From assembly GCF_017115045.1 (NCBI RefSeq), contig NZ_JABXKK010000050.1:124001-188000 (forward strand): a DNA stretch of 64,000 nucleotides. Reading direction: 5' to 3'. Source of the DNA: Nostoc sp. NMS8. Its GTDB lineage: Bacteria; Cyanobacteriota; Cyanobacteriia; Cyanobacteriales; Nostocaceae. Positions 53,101-61,642 of this stretch are shown piece after piece. Numbering within the stretch: position 1 is the stretch's first letter; each line of letters begins with the position of its first letter. The notes under the pieces are model-generated. The model was not told the DNA's origin. It saw nothing but the letters and a program-made list of their open reading frames with translations, and made no database searches. The position numbers and the translations under genes were made by a program.

Positions 53101-56097
53101 GAAGATGTCGCCACAGACTCCACCTATATTCAGATTGAACCCACAGAATTGTCTGTGGTTGAACTATCAGAAACTATTAGGTTTGGTGAAACTTCAGATT
53201 CAGCATCAGCCGAAGCACAGCCAGGAGATTTGTTCAGTCCATTTGATGAAAATCCGCAACTACTGTTTGAAGATGTCGCCACAGACTCCACCTATATTCA
53301 GATTGAACCCACAGAATTGTCTGTGGTTGAACTATCAGAAACTATTAGGTTTGGTGAAACTTCAGATTCAGCATCAGCCGAAGCACAGCCAGGAGATTTG
53401 TTCAGTCCATTTGATGAAAATCCGCAACTGCTGTTTGAAGATGTAGTTACATCTACTTATATTCAGATGGAACCCACAGAATTATCTGTGGATGAACTAT
53501 CAGAAACTATTAGTTTTGGTGAAACTTCAGATTCAGGGCAGACAAGCTCAGAAGTTTTAGAGACTGATGAGAATAATAATTTAGAAACAACCTTTGAATT
53601 CACAGAGAATACAGATTTTGAAAATGATTTATTGTTGACAGCAACGACTCTGATAGCAGCAGTAAATCAGGAAGAATTAGGAGAAAATACGACAAAAGTT
53701 GACTCAGAAGCTATCAATGATTTCACACAAACGGTTATTCAGGAAGATGTAGAAACCGATTTGTGGAATTTAGGAGAGATATCTGAAGTTGCAGAAAATC
53801 CTATCATTGCCCCGACTGACGAATTGGCAACTACAGAACCTATTGAAGAGATTGCTTCAGAAGATGAATTTGCAGACTTGGAAGCATTACTAGGAGAGGA
53901 ATTAGAACCAATCTCCAAAACTAAGGAGATACCAGAAGTAGATTTTACTGCCCTGGAAGAATTGTTAGGTACAGATAGCGATCGCATCCAGCCCCAAGAC
54001 ATTCAACCAGTCTTGGCGAAAAATCCCATTCCATTAGCAGCGATCAAAGATGAATTTGGCGATTTGGAGAAGTTGCTGGCAGAAGCAGATCAAACAATAT
54101 CCCATTCCCCTGTAGTTAAATATAACACCAGCAAAGCTACCCGTCCCTCTACTCGTCGGGCTGCGAGATTTGAAGAAACGATGAAGGTTCCAGTGAAACA
54201 ACTGGACGATATGAGTAATTTAGTCGGAGAGTTGGTGGTAAATCGCAATACCTTAGAGCAGGATCATGAACGGCTGCGGCAGTCATTAGATAACTTGCTG
54301 ATTCAGGTACAACAACTCTCGGATGTCGGCGCTAGGATGCAGGAATTGTACGAGCGATCGCTTCTAGAAGCCTCTCTGTTAGCTGGACGCAAAAAGAAAG
54401 ACCCAGGCTTTCAAGCGCCAGATTCCAACGCTGATAGGGGTTTTAGCGAGTTAGAAATGGATCGTTTTACTCCTTTCCATACACTCTCACAACAGATGAT
54501 TGAGCGCATTGTGCGAGTGCGTGAGTCGGCTAGTGACATTGATTTTGTTACCGAAGAAACCGAGCGAGTCGCAAGGCAGTTCCGCCAAGTAACCACCCAG
54601 TTACAAGAGGGATTAACTAGAGCGCGAATGGTGCCTTTTGCCCAAACAATCGATCGCTGGCGGCGAGGAGTGCGTGACAACGCTATTAAGTGTGGCAAAC
54701 AAGTAGAGTTAGTGATCGAAGGTGGTGAGACGTTAATTGACAAGATGATTTTAGATCATCTGACCGATCCGCTGACTCACATGCTGAATAATGCGATCGC
54801 TCACGGTATTGAAACCCCAGAAGAGAGGCAAGCTGTTGGAAAACCACCTGTGGGAATTATTACTATCCGTGCCTTCCACCAAGGTAATCAAACGATCATT
54901 TCTGTAGGTGATGATGGCGCAGGTATTGACTCTGCAAAGGTTAAGGCTAAGGCGGTGAAGATTGGTATGCTTACAGAAGCACAGGCAAAAGCCATGTCTC
55001 GCCTGGAAGTCTACGATCTGCTGTTCCAGTCTGGTTTTACGATTAAAGACCAAGCCGATGAAATTTCCGGTCGTGGTGTGGGTATGGACGTAGTGCGCTC
55101 CGAGATTAGCGAAATTCGGGGAACAGTAAACACCGATTCTGCTATTGGCAAGGGAACCACCTTCACCATTCGTTTACCACTAACTCTAAGTATTTGTAAA
55201 GCCCTCTGCTGCGTCTCCGATCGCTCCAGGATTGCCTTCCCGATGGATGGTGTAGAAGATACGCTGGATATACCAGTCAAAAATATTCAACATGATGCCA
55301 ATGGGCAATCATTTATTTCCTGGCGTGATACAGTGCTGCCATTCCGACCTTTGAAGGAACTTTTAACCTTCAATCGCCAAATCAGTCGCGGTAATGTCTA
55401 TGGCGGCACCAGAGATGATGATATGGTTTCTGTGGTTGTGGTGCGATCGGCAAATACCCTGATTGCTCTACAGATTGACCTGGTGTTGAGCGAACAAGAA
55501 ATTGTAATTAAGCAATTTGAAGGGCCAGCGCCCAAACCCATCGGTGTCGCTGGTGCTACAGTCCTGGGTGATGGTCGGATTATGCCCATTGCTGACGTGC
55601 TGGAAATAATTGACATTTTCCAGGGACGGATTTCTACACAAACTGGTGGCAATTCTTGGCAACAAAAAGCTACTCAAGATACCTCTCCAGCGAAGATTGA
55701 CCCGACAGTGCTAATTGTCGATGACTCGATTACAGTCCGAGAGTTGCTGTCCTTAACCTTTAATAAGGCAGGTTATCGCGTAGAACAGGCGCGTGACGGT
55801 CAGGAAGCTTGGGATAAACTCCGCTCCGGTCTACCTTGCGATATCGTATTTTGCGACATCGAAATGCCCCGTTGCGATGGACTGGAATTACTCTCTCGCA
55901 TTCAGAAAGACTCTAACCTCAATCACTTACCGATCGCCATGCTCACCTCGCGGGGTGCAGACAAGCACAGACAAATTGCGTCTCAACTTGGTGCTAGTGG
56001 CTACTTTACCAAGCCTTATCTCGAAGAAGCTCTTCTCGAAGCCGCAGCGCGGATGCTGAAAGGGGAGAAACTTATTACCACTACAAGTAATGCTTAG
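50125..56097 (+). CDS. hmpE: chemotaxis-type hybrid histidine kinase HmpE (CheA with receiver)
   Basis: A very large CheA of 1990 residues. The N-terminal Hpt domain has phospho-His49 (FRAAHSIKGGAAML). An acidic linker of over 1000 residues follows, holding six 56-residue repeats. The kinase core begins near 1350 (MKVPVKQLDDMSNLVGELVVNRNTL), with ATPase motifs LNNAIAHGIETPEER, VGDDGAGID and SGRGVGMDVV, then a CheW-like domain and a C-terminal receiver with Asp1911 (FCDIEMPRCDG). It phosphorylates HmpB and HmpA in the pathway driving hormogonium motility. The product is the last gene of the cluster. Confidence 0.92.
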   Translation: MLPEQQQRILGYFIEEARDHLNTIEQGLLNLEGTLNDPEMISEVFRAAHSIKGGAAMLGLTSIQHTSHRLEDCFKVLKDNPVQIDQKLESLFLGVSDTLKSLLEHLSGPYGLSEDAANTLMSETEPVFKWLYEHLELLVEQAKDRVVTSPDVTELHPTSLENVSTLTELFLRRDIPSLAEDAHQESLDSVTAQEVRDTHGLAPVTAKENNWGEFQAQVLQRLREMLQLFKQTTTPSTRQNLQQCCHQLVKLGETWNLPKWCGLCQAAASAIGNPENTYLTLAKIVITEIKQAQELVLQGREAEIAISQQLEALLSFAEIELLEITPDLFDDESAALTESEPILSANTELLTQKIEELNLEQDNNDRSYILQGTPLNAATHTSLSFTTHDEAHPISNNIDPHGPEVGIAELNTLADLFEGETPELDESWHQEETLDIVATDDFGIDFSSTDADAADGDLSDLLSFDQDTSSTQQPATTTAAEDLSLLFGDNFLEKDNSEPQNQQTAATTLELSDINVLDINLDSSSPENLQEFIDIPSDINQTPENIDQNSVLEDLFTLALDEEELLLTSEVTQPETETFASVELSNNQQNSFDNLFLETRNANWVEEITPSDYIELPQQTGLSLDDLFADTEEQTLLPTSESESGDLFDTSPTTAPEFSQSENDLSNFWSQETTEEKDEFDSLIEQNVERALDESLFTAAADDIFADSQQSIPSPIASFDLEEDFDINFQHQEQLDLILSSNSGDDLFDELAPIDSTASPIIKKASTTETPSFAQHPEEEIIRPQQPEALDFVPEFTNQPSEIYGVALEANSLDPFDENPQLLFENVVIDSTYIQMETTELSVDELSETISFGETSDSELTEAQPGDLFGSFDENPQLLFENVVIDSTYIQMETTELSVDELSETISFGETSDSELTEAQPGDLFGSFDENPQLLFENVVIDSTYIQMETTELSVDELSETISFGETSDSASAEAQPGDLFSPFDENPQLLFEDVATDSTYIQIEPTELSVVELSETIRFGETSDSASAEAQPGDLFSPFDENPQLLFEDVATDSTYIQIEPTELSVVELSETIRFGETSDSASAEAQPGDLFSPFDENPQLLFEDVVTSTYIQMEPTELSVDELSETISFGETSDSGQTSSEVLETDENNNLETTFEFTENTDFENDLLLTATTLIAAVNQEELGENTTKVDSEAINDFTQTVIQEDVETDLWNLGEISEVAENPIIAPTDELATTEPIEEIASEDEFADLEALLGEELEPISKTKEIPEVDFTALEELLGTDSDRIQPQDIQPVLAKNPIPLAAIKDEFGDLEKLLAEADQTISHSPVVKYNTSKATRPSTRRAARFEETMKVPVKQLDDMSNLVGELVVNRNTLEQDHERLRQSLDNLLIQVQQLSDVGARMQELYERSLLEASLLAGRKKKDPGFQAPDSNADRGFSELEMDRFTPFHTLSQQMIERIVRVRESASDIDFVTEETERVARQFRQVTTQLQEGLTRARMVPFAQTIDRWRRGVRDNAIKCGKQVELVIEGGETLIDKMILDHLTDPLTHMLNNAIAHGIETPEERQAVGKPPVGIITIRAFHQGNQTIISVGDDGAGIDSAKVKAKAVKIGMLTEAQAKAMSRLEVYDLLFQSGFTIKDQADEISGRGVGMDVVRSEISEIRGTVNTDSAIGKGTTFTIRLPLTLSICKALCCVSDRSRIAFPMDGVEDTLDIPVKNIQHDANGQSFISWRDTVLPFRPLKELLTFNRQISRGNVYGGTRDDDMVSVVVVRSANTLIALQIDLVLSEQEIVIKQFEGPAPKPIGVAGATVLGDGRIMPIADVLEIIDIFQGRISTQTGGNSWQQKATQDTSPAKIDPTVLIVDDSITVRELLSLTFNKAGYRVEQARDGQEAWDKLRSGLPCDIVFCDIEMPRCDGLELLSRIQKDSNLNHLPIAMLTSRGADKHRQIASQLGASGYFTKPYLEEALLEAAARMLKGEKLITTTSNA
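52573..53540 (+). repeat. six tandem 168-bp repeats inside hmpE
   Basis: Units start at 52573, 52741, 52909, 53077, 53245 and 53413 with exact 168-bp spacing. Each encodes 56 acidic residues beginning DENPQLLFE and including TELSV-ELSETI. Units 1-3 are nearly identical, as are units 4-5; the last is one codon shorter. This shows recent duplication in two steps. Confidence 0.93.
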
Positions 56098-56221
56098 TTT
56101 CACAATTTTGATAAACACCTTGTAGGGCTGCTGTCAAGGCGAAAGACTGATTATTGTAGAGAGGGCGATTCATCGCGTCTCTTGTCTTAACCCAAGCGTA
56201 TTGGGTTAAGGCCTAATACTG

Positions 56222-56398
56222 TAGGACTTACGCACTGTAAAAAAAACTATCTTGTGTATTAACGTAAATACGTTGTTTAAGGCTTTTGGCGGTCACTTTT
56301 GATTGCTGGCGATCGCCAAAATATGACTGAAAAACCTACCTAGAAGCCTTGAAAACTATACCTCTTATTTTGGCTTTTCTGTCAATGCGTAAGTCCTA
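56222..56398. mobile_element. second type of MITE with TAGGACTTACGCA ends
   Basis: TAGGACTTACGCACTG at the left end is matched by an inverted copy (CAATGCGTAAGTCCTA) at the right end. If the outer TA belongs to the target, the element is GGACTT...AAGTCC (56224-56396) with a TA duplication. Interior has no frame. The ends are unrelated to the GAGG...CCTC family. Confidence 0.7.
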
Positions 56399-56454
56399 TG
56401 CTGTTAAGTTAAGGCTAAAATCCTTTTTTTAACGAACCGCAAAGGAAGAGAAGC

Positions 56455-56535
56455 TTAGCTGAACTGTATTGAGTTAAGGCCTACTAGCAACAATTTTGGG
56501 TTTTCGAGACGCGATGAATCGCCGTCTCTACAAGT
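56455..56535. repeat. dispersed repeat, copy A
   Basis: Includes GAACTGTATTGAGTTAAGG, TTTTGGGTTTTCGAGACGCG and GATGAATCGCCGTCTCTACA. A near-identical sequence lies in opposite orientation at 61434-61510, and a shorter part occurs near 56158-56215. Confidence 0.75.
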
Positions 56536-56570
56536 GTTTGGCTTGACGAGAGTCAGAATCTCTCAGAATA

Positions 56571-56596
56571 CGTTCCCAGCCTGGAGGCTGGGAACG
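56571..56596. repeat. perfect 12-bp palindrome (CGTTCCCAGCCT)
   Basis: CGTTCCCAGCCT (56571-56582) pairs with AGGCTGGGAACG (56585-56596) around two bases. Related to the palindrome at 9805-9833 between larC and nnr. Confidence 0.8.
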
Positions 56597-56697
56597 AGTT
56601 CAGGAGTGCTGTTTCGGTGACACCTCTCTCTGTTTCTATACTCCACGTCTTGGGTCTATCTTTGTAGTATGTAAAGAAGCAATTTTGATCTAAGACT

Positions 56698-58791
56698 ATG
56701 CCTGATTCTGAAAAACCTCTTACCTACCCATCCAGCCACAAGAGTAATCAAGTCGATGATTACCACGGTACTTTAGTCGCAGATCCTTACCGTTGGTTAG
56801 AAGATCCTGACTCTGAAAAAACAAAGGCTTGGATTGAGGCACAAAATCAAGTTACTTTTGGCTACCTGAGTGAAATTCCTGCTAGGGAAAAAATTAAACA
56901 ACGCCTTACCAAACTTTGGGATTACGAAAAATATGGTATCCCTTTTAAAGAAGGCGAATCTCTGCGAGACGGTTCCACCGAACGCTACTTTTATTTTAAA
57001 AATGACGGGCTGCAAAATCAAAGTGTCCTTTACACTCTGAAAACCCTCGACGATCAACCCAAAGTTTTACTCGACTCGAATAAACTCTCAGGAGATGGCA
57101 CTATTGCTCTTTCGGGATTATCTATTAGTGAGGATGGTAGACTTTTAGCTTATGGTCTATCGTCTTCTGGTTCTGATTGGCAAGAGTGGAAAGTACGCGA
57201 TGTTGAAACTGGTGAAGACCTCCATGATCACCTGAAATGGATTAAATTTTCGGGTGCATCTTGGACACACGATAATCAAGGTTTTTTCTACAGTTGCTAC
57301 GATGAGCCAAATGAAAAAACTCAATTAGAAGATGTTAACTATTATCAAAAGCTCTACTATCATCAATTAGGTAAACCTCAATCAGAAGATGTTTTAATTT
57401 ACTATCGCCCTGACCAAAAGGAATGGGGTTTTAGTGGTGGTGTTACTGAAGATGGACGCTATTTAATAATTTCAATTTCGCTGGGTACTGACTCCAAAAA
57501 TTTAGTTTTCTCCAAAGATTTGACTAACCCTAATGCGGAAGTCATAGAACTAATTAACCAGTTTGAGGCAGATTACAGCTTTATTGACAATGATGATAGC
57601 GTCTTTTATTTCCGCACAGATTTAAATGCACCACGGGGAAAAGTGATTGCCATTGATACGAAAAACTCTGCATCAGAAAATTGGCGAGAAATCATTCCCC
57701 AATCTGCGGAGACTTTGGAAAGTGTCGGTATACTTAATAATCAATTTGTTGCTGATTACCTCAAAGATGCTCACAGCCAAATCAAAATTTTTGACCTAAA
57801 AGGTGAGTTTATTCGAGAGGTAGAACTACCGGGACTAGGTTCAGCCGGAGGCTTTGGTGGTAAGCGTTATGATACTGAAACTTTTTATAGTTTTACTAGC
57901 TTTACCATCCCAGGCACTATTTATCGCTACAACTTGGTGACAGGAAAAAGCGAGGTTTTTCGCCAACCACAGGTAGATTTTAATCCCGATGATTACGAGA
58001 CAAAACAAGTCTTTTATCAGAGCCAAGATGGTACTAGAGTACCAATGTTTATTACCCACAAAAAGGGTATCAAATTAGATGGAAATAATCCTACTTATCT
58101 CTATGCTTATGGCGGTTTTAATGCCTCAATGACACCTAGCTTTTCTGTGAGTCTGTTGGTGTGGATGGAGATGGGTGGTGTCTATGCAATGCCTAATATC
58201 CGCGGTGGTGGAGAATACGGTGAAGAATGGCATCAAGCAGGAATAAAAGATAAAAAGCAGAATGTCTTTGATGACTTTATTGGCGCTGCTGAGTGGTTGA
58301 TTGCTAACAAGTATACTAAGACAGAGAAGCTAGCGATCGCAGGTGGTAGTAACGGCGGTTTATTAGTGGGTGCTTGCATAACCCAACGTCCCGATTTATT
58401 TGGTGCAGCTTTACCCGCTGTTGGCGTCATGGATATGTTGCGGTTCCACAAATTTACCATCGGTTGGGCTTGGACTTCCGAATATGGTTCAGCAGATAAC
58501 CTAGAAGAGTTTCCAGCGCTGTATGCTTATTCGCCATTACACAACATCAAACAAAATACAGCTTACCCAGCAACCTTGATTACCACAGCCGATCATGACG
58601 ATCGCGTTGTCCCTGCTCATAGTTTCAAATTTGCCGCAGCTTTGCAAGCGGCTCACACAGGGAATACACCAACCTTAATTAGAATTGAGACTAAAGCCGG
58701 ACATGGTGCGGGTAAACCCACAGCTAAAATTATCGAAGAAGCCGCAGATAAATGGGCTTTTTTGGTGCGTACTTTAGATGTGAAATTTTAG
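56698..58791 (+). CDS. prolyl oligopeptidase (family S9A)
   Basis: Cytosolic serine peptidase that cuts short peptides after proline. The 697-residue product has the N-terminal strap (YPSSHKSNQVDDYHGTLVADPYRWLEDPDSE), a beta-propeller (about 70-410) and an alpha/beta-hydrolase domain. The triad is visible: Ser551 in GGSNGG, Asp in DHDDRVVP (about 634) and His669 in KAGHGAG. No signal peptide is present, in keeping with a cytoplasmic enzyme. Starts at ATG 56698; monocistronic with a hairpin just after the stop. Confidence 0.93.
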   Translation: MPDSEKPLTYPSSHKSNQVDDYHGTLVADPYRWLEDPDSEKTKAWIEAQNQVTFGYLSEIPAREKIKQRLTKLWDYEKYGIPFKEGESLRDGSTERYFYFKNDGLQNQSVLYTLKTLDDQPKVLLDSNKLSGDGTIALSGLSISEDGRLLAYGLSSSGSDWQEWKVRDVETGEDLHDHLKWIKFSGASWTHDNQGFFYSCYDEPNEKTQLEDVNYYQKLYYHQLGKPQSEDVLIYYRPDQKEWGFSGGVTEDGRYLIISISLGTDSKNLVFSKDLTNPNAEVIELINQFEADYSFIDNDDSVFYFRTDLNAPRGKVIAIDTKNSASENWREIIPQSAETLESVGILNNQFVADYLKDAHSQIKIFDLKGEFIREVELPGLGSAGGFGGKRYDTETFYSFTSFTIPGTIYRYNLVTGKSEVFRQPQVDFNPDDYETKQVFYQSQDGTRVPMFITHKKGIKLDGNNPTYLYAYGGFNASMTPSFSVSLLVWMEMGGVYAMPNIRGGGEYGEEWHQAGIKDKKQNVFDDFIGAAEWLIANKYTKTEKLAIAGGSNGGLLVGACITQRPDLFGAALPAVGVMDMLRFHKFTIGWAWTSEYGSADNLEEFPALYAYSPLHNIKQNTAYPATLITTADHDDRVVPAHSFKFAAALQAAHTGNTPTLIRIETKAGHGAGKPTAKIIEEAADKWAFLVRTLDVKF

Positions 58792-58793
58792 CA

Positions 58794-58828
58794 ATTTAGT
58801 GGGGAGGGCAATGCCTACCCCACTAAAT
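58794..58828 (+). terminator. hairpin after the prolyl oligopeptidase gene
   Basis: ATTTAGTGGGG (58794-58804) pairs perfectly with CCCCACTAAAT (58818-58828), 13-base loop. The T-tract is weak, but the position three bases past the stop codon suggests a terminator or 3' stabiliser. Confidence 0.6.
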
Positions 58829-58996
58829 CGTAGATTTAGTGGTCTTCTCCTTTTGGGAGACGCCAAAGGCAAATAATAAGTGGTGGATTCAGACCCGCCA
58901 CTTATTTATTCTGACTTCTGAATTCATATTGTCTCGACAATGTACGAGTTTCAATACAATAAAATAGTCACGCACCCAATTTATGGAGTTTTAGCA

Positions 58997-59572
58997 GTGG
59001 GCTTATTTGATGATTTGAGTCGGTTTCTAGAAAACCGTTTAGAAGAATTCTTGCGTAGCAATCCACATTTGGAGCTAGAGGCGCTGCTAGAACAGCTGCG
59101 TGAGCAAGAAGAAGACACATTAAAGCTGATCGCAGATTTACAAGTACAAGAGAAGCGATCGCAAGAAGAAATTCTGTCCACCGCTCAAGAAATTCAGCGT
59201 TGGCATATCCGTATTCAAAAAGCTAAAAACGCTAGTAGAGAAGATTTGGCGGCGGCGGCGGGTGAGCGAGAAGCAGCCTTGTTGCGCGAAGGAAATCAGC
59301 GTTGGGGACAGATGCAAGGGCTGAAAGAACGCATTCAGCAATCTCAGGAACTACTGCAAAAAATTCAGCAGCGGCGACAAGAGGTGCAAGCTAAAGCCGC
59401 TGAAGCACAGACAGCCCGTGCTAAAGCGCAAACCCAGCAGCGTTTTGAAACCGTTGGCTGGTCGAATCAAACTAGCAGTTATTCTAGTAGTTTTGATGAC
59501 TTAGAAGATAAGTTTCGTAGCTGGGAAACTCAGGATGAATTAGAACAAATGAAGCGGAATCTGCAAAAGTAA
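58997..59572 (+). CDS. TIGR04376-like cyanobacterial coiled-coil protein
   Basis: The frame opens at 58940, but GTG 58997, behind TGGAGT, yields MGLFDDLSRFLENRLEEF, the natural start (191 residues). An amphipathic N-terminal helix and the phrase SNPHLELEALLEQLREQEEDT fit my memory of the TIGR04376 family, found only in cyanobacteria. The middle (about 45-160) is one long coiled coil with many Gln/Glu, and the tail is Ser-rich with a short acidic helix. Function is unknown. The structure resembles PspA/Vipp1-like membrane-associated helices only in a general way. Confidence 0.75.
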   Translation: MGLFDDLSRFLENRLEEFLRSNPHLELEALLEQLREQEEDTLKLIADLQVQEKRSQEEILSTAQEIQRWHIRIQKAKNASREDLAAAAGEREAALLREGNQRWGQMQGLKERIQQSQELLQKIQQRRQEVQAKAAEAQTARAKAQTQQRFETVGWSNQTSSYSSSFDDLEDKFRSWETQDELEQMKRNLQK

Positions 59573-59657
59573 AATATTTTACTTTCAGTCTCAAGTTGCG
59601 ATCGCTTGACAGAAAAAATCAAGATAAACTAGACAATGGCTAAATGAGGATTCACTA

Positions 59658-60221
59658 ATGATATTGGAAACTCAACGCCTATTCTTGCGGGAAATGACGC
59701 CTTCTGACCTCGACGCGCTACTACTTGTTCTCGGCGATGCAGAATCGATGCGCTACTACCCAAAGCCGTTTGACCGCGAGATGGTGCGAAATTGGATTGA
59801 CCGGCATCGCCGCAGCTACGTGCAGCATGGTCTCGGCTTATGGGCGATGGTTCTCAAAACCACAGGTGAGCTAATCGGCGACTGCGGATTGATTTGGCAA
59901 GAAGTCGAAGGACACCAAGAACTCGAAATCGGTTATCATGTCCGCCGTGACCAACAAATGCAGGGTTACGCAACTGAAGCTGCATCTGCTTGCCAGGACT
60001 ATGCCTTTAACATCCTGGGTTGCGATCATCGCGTCATTTCCCTGATTCGCCCAGAGAACATTTCCTCTCAGCGTGTAGCCCAGAAGAATGGCCTCAAGGT
60101 CGTTCAGGAAACACTCTGGCGTGACATACCGCACTATATATATGCTGTGCAACGCTCACAAAGTAAATTTTTTACAATAAGCAATTTCTCAGAAGTAGAG
60201 AAGTCAAAATTCCAGGTGTAG
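59658..60221 (+). CDS. GNAT family N-acetyltransferase (RimJ/RimL type)
   Basis: A 187-residue acetyltransferase with LETQRLFLREMTPSDLDALL at the N-terminus, ELIGDCGLIWQ, LEIGYHVRRDQQMQGYATEAASAC (acetyl-CoA binding loop, a QxxGxA form) and RVISLIRPENISSQRVAQKNGLK. RimJ/RimL-like enzymes acetylate ribosomal protein N-termini or small amines; the substrate is not predictable. It starts at ATG 59658 and ends eight bases before the convergent hisC. GC content is slightly above its neighbours. Confidence 0.88.
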   Translation: MILETQRLFLREMTPSDLDALLLVLGDAESMRYYPKPFDREMVRNWIDRHRRSYVQHGLGLWAMVLKTTGELIGDCGLIWQEVEGHQELEIGYHVRRDQQMQGYATEAASACQDYAFNILGCDHRVISLIRPENISSQRVAQKNGLKVVQETLWRDIPHYIYAVQRSQSKFFTISNFSEVEKSKFQV

Positions 60222-60229
60222 CCGAGGTT

Positions 60230-61315
60230 TTAGATTCTCTTTTCCCCATCTTTTTTGTCCCCAGTCTTTAATAAATCAATTAGTGCCTCCACTAGAGCCT
60301 GATTTTGCTCATCAGTGCCAACAGTAATACGTAATTTATCATCTAGTCCAGGTTGCTTAAAGTAGCGGATTAAAATTCCTCCTTCCTTCAGTTTTTGATA
60401 AAGATATTCTGCATTGTCTTCTCTTGGCTGTGCCAACAAAAAGTTAGTTTGGGAATCCCAAATATGAAAACCCAATTGTTTCAAGTCTGTTGCTAACTTA
60501 GTCCGTGATGCCTTAATCTTTGCTACACAAGCATTTTTATAAGCTTGATCGGTAATAGCAGCTGTACCAATTGCACAAGCGATCGCATCAATGTTATAGC
60601 TATCTTTCACCTTAAACAATCCCTGCAACAGTTGGGGATTCGCCACCCCAAAACCCAGGCGTAATCCTGCCAATGAGTACCCCTTAGAAAGTGTCCGAAT
60701 CACGATGACGTTTTCGTATTCCTTTACCAAAGCCAAGGCATTCTCTTCGGTAAAATCTACATAAGCTTCATCAATCACCAAAACCCCAGATAACTGGCTG
60801 GCTAATTTTCGCAAGTCATTTGTTGCCACCACATGCCCTGATGGACTATTGGGCGACGCAATAAATGTCACAGAACCATTGGCGGCAACCAGTTCTTCTA
60901 AAGGTAAGCTGTAGTCCTCGCTGTAGGAAATTTCAATAATTTCCGCCGCTTGCATTTCTGCCAACGTGCGATATAGCACATAAGTTGGCATCGGGTAAAC
61001 AACCTTCTTCCCAGGTTCTACACAGGCTCGAATGATTACGCTCAATAATTCATCACTACCATTTCCGACGATAATCCAATCACTAGGAACTTCTAAAACT
61101 TTACTTGCAGCTTGCCGGAACTCTCTACCGAAAGGCTCTGGATACCGCCGTAACCACTCACCATCGATATTCCGTAGCACAGCTAATGCGGCAGGAGAAG
61201 GAGGATAGGGGTTTTCATTGCTGTTAAGTTTAATGATCTGTGTACCACGTTGAGGCTGCTCACCGGGAACGTAGCTAGCCATTGCATCAACATTGGAGCG
61301 AAAGTAGTTAATCAT
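60230..61315 (-). CDS. hisC: histidinol-phosphate aminotransferase
   Basis: Converts imidazole-acetol phosphate and glutamate to histidinol phosphate in histidine synthesis. The 361-residue product has KLNSNENPYPPSP, VGNGSDELLSVIIRACV, the PLP-lysine motif RTLSKGYSLAGLRLGF and LRITVGTDEQN. Length and motifs fit HisC; HisC paralogues acting on aromatic or phosphonate substrates cannot be excluded. It is not in a his operon here, as is normal in cyanobacteria. Starts at ATG 61315. Confidence 0.9.
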   Translation of the reverse strand: MINYFRSNVDAMASYVPGEQPQRGTQIIKLNSNENPYPPSPAALAVLRNIDGEWLRRYPEPFGREFRQAASKVLEVPSDWIIVGNGSDELLSVIIRACVEPGKKVVYPMPTYVLYRTLAEMQAAEIIEISYSEDYSLPLEELVAANGSVTFIASPNSPSGHVVATNDLRKLASQLSGVLVIDEAYVDFTEENALALVKEYENVIVIRTLSKGYSLAGLRLGFGVANPQLLQGLFKVKDSYNIDAIACAIGTAAITDQAYKNACVAKIKASRTKLATDLKQLGFHIWDSQTNFLLAQPREDNAEYLYQKLKEGGILIRYFKQPGLDDKLRITVGTDEQNQALVEALIDLLKTGDKKDGEKRI

Positions 61316-61642
61316 AGGGCATTAGGCATTGGGGAAATTTCAACCCACAATTTCTGACAATATCGTTTTTTGTCGTTTACATCAAAAAATACGGCATTAT
61401 AAATCAATACAGTTCAGAATGAGCAAAAAATACTTGTAGAGACGGCGATTTATCGCGTCTCGAAAACTCGAAAACCCAAAAATGTTGTCATTAGCCCTTA
61501 ACCCAAGCGTATTGCATTATAAATTACGAATTACGAATTACGATAACAGTTTCATCTGAACCATAGAAATATGACAGCGTGTCTTTTGACACGATTTTAC
61601 TATTACAGCCACAATGCTACGTAGTAACTGTTTTTACTTGGT
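61316..61642. other. 327-bp spacer between hisC and the TonB receptor
   Basis: Contains the inverted copy of the dispersed repeat (61434-61510) and ACGAATTACGAATTACGAT tandem. It should include the divergent promoters. No clear Fur box is visible. Confidence 0.5.
61434..61510. repeat. dispersed repeat, copy B (inverted relative to copy A)
   Basis: TTGTAGAGACGGCGATTTATC, GCGTCTCGAAAACTCG and TTAACCCAAGCGTATTG correspond in reverse complement to 56455-56535 with a few changes and an 8-base insertion. Confidence 0.75.

Larger units (their letters stand above)
56098..56697. other. 600-bp repeat-rich spacer
   Basis: Contains a MITE-like element (56222-56398), a dispersed repeat shared with 61434-61510, and a palindrome (56571-56596). 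No gene is supported. The prolyl oligopeptidase promoter should lie at its right end. Confidence 0.6.

Noticed and set aside
52991..53446. 151-codon alternate frame within hmpE
   Set aside because: A frame kept open by the 168-bp repeats; a shadow of the real gene.
61316..61642. Fur box or cobalamin riboswitch before the TonB receptor
   Set aside because: No GATAATGATAATCATTATC-like palindrome and no B12-box-like sequence seen.
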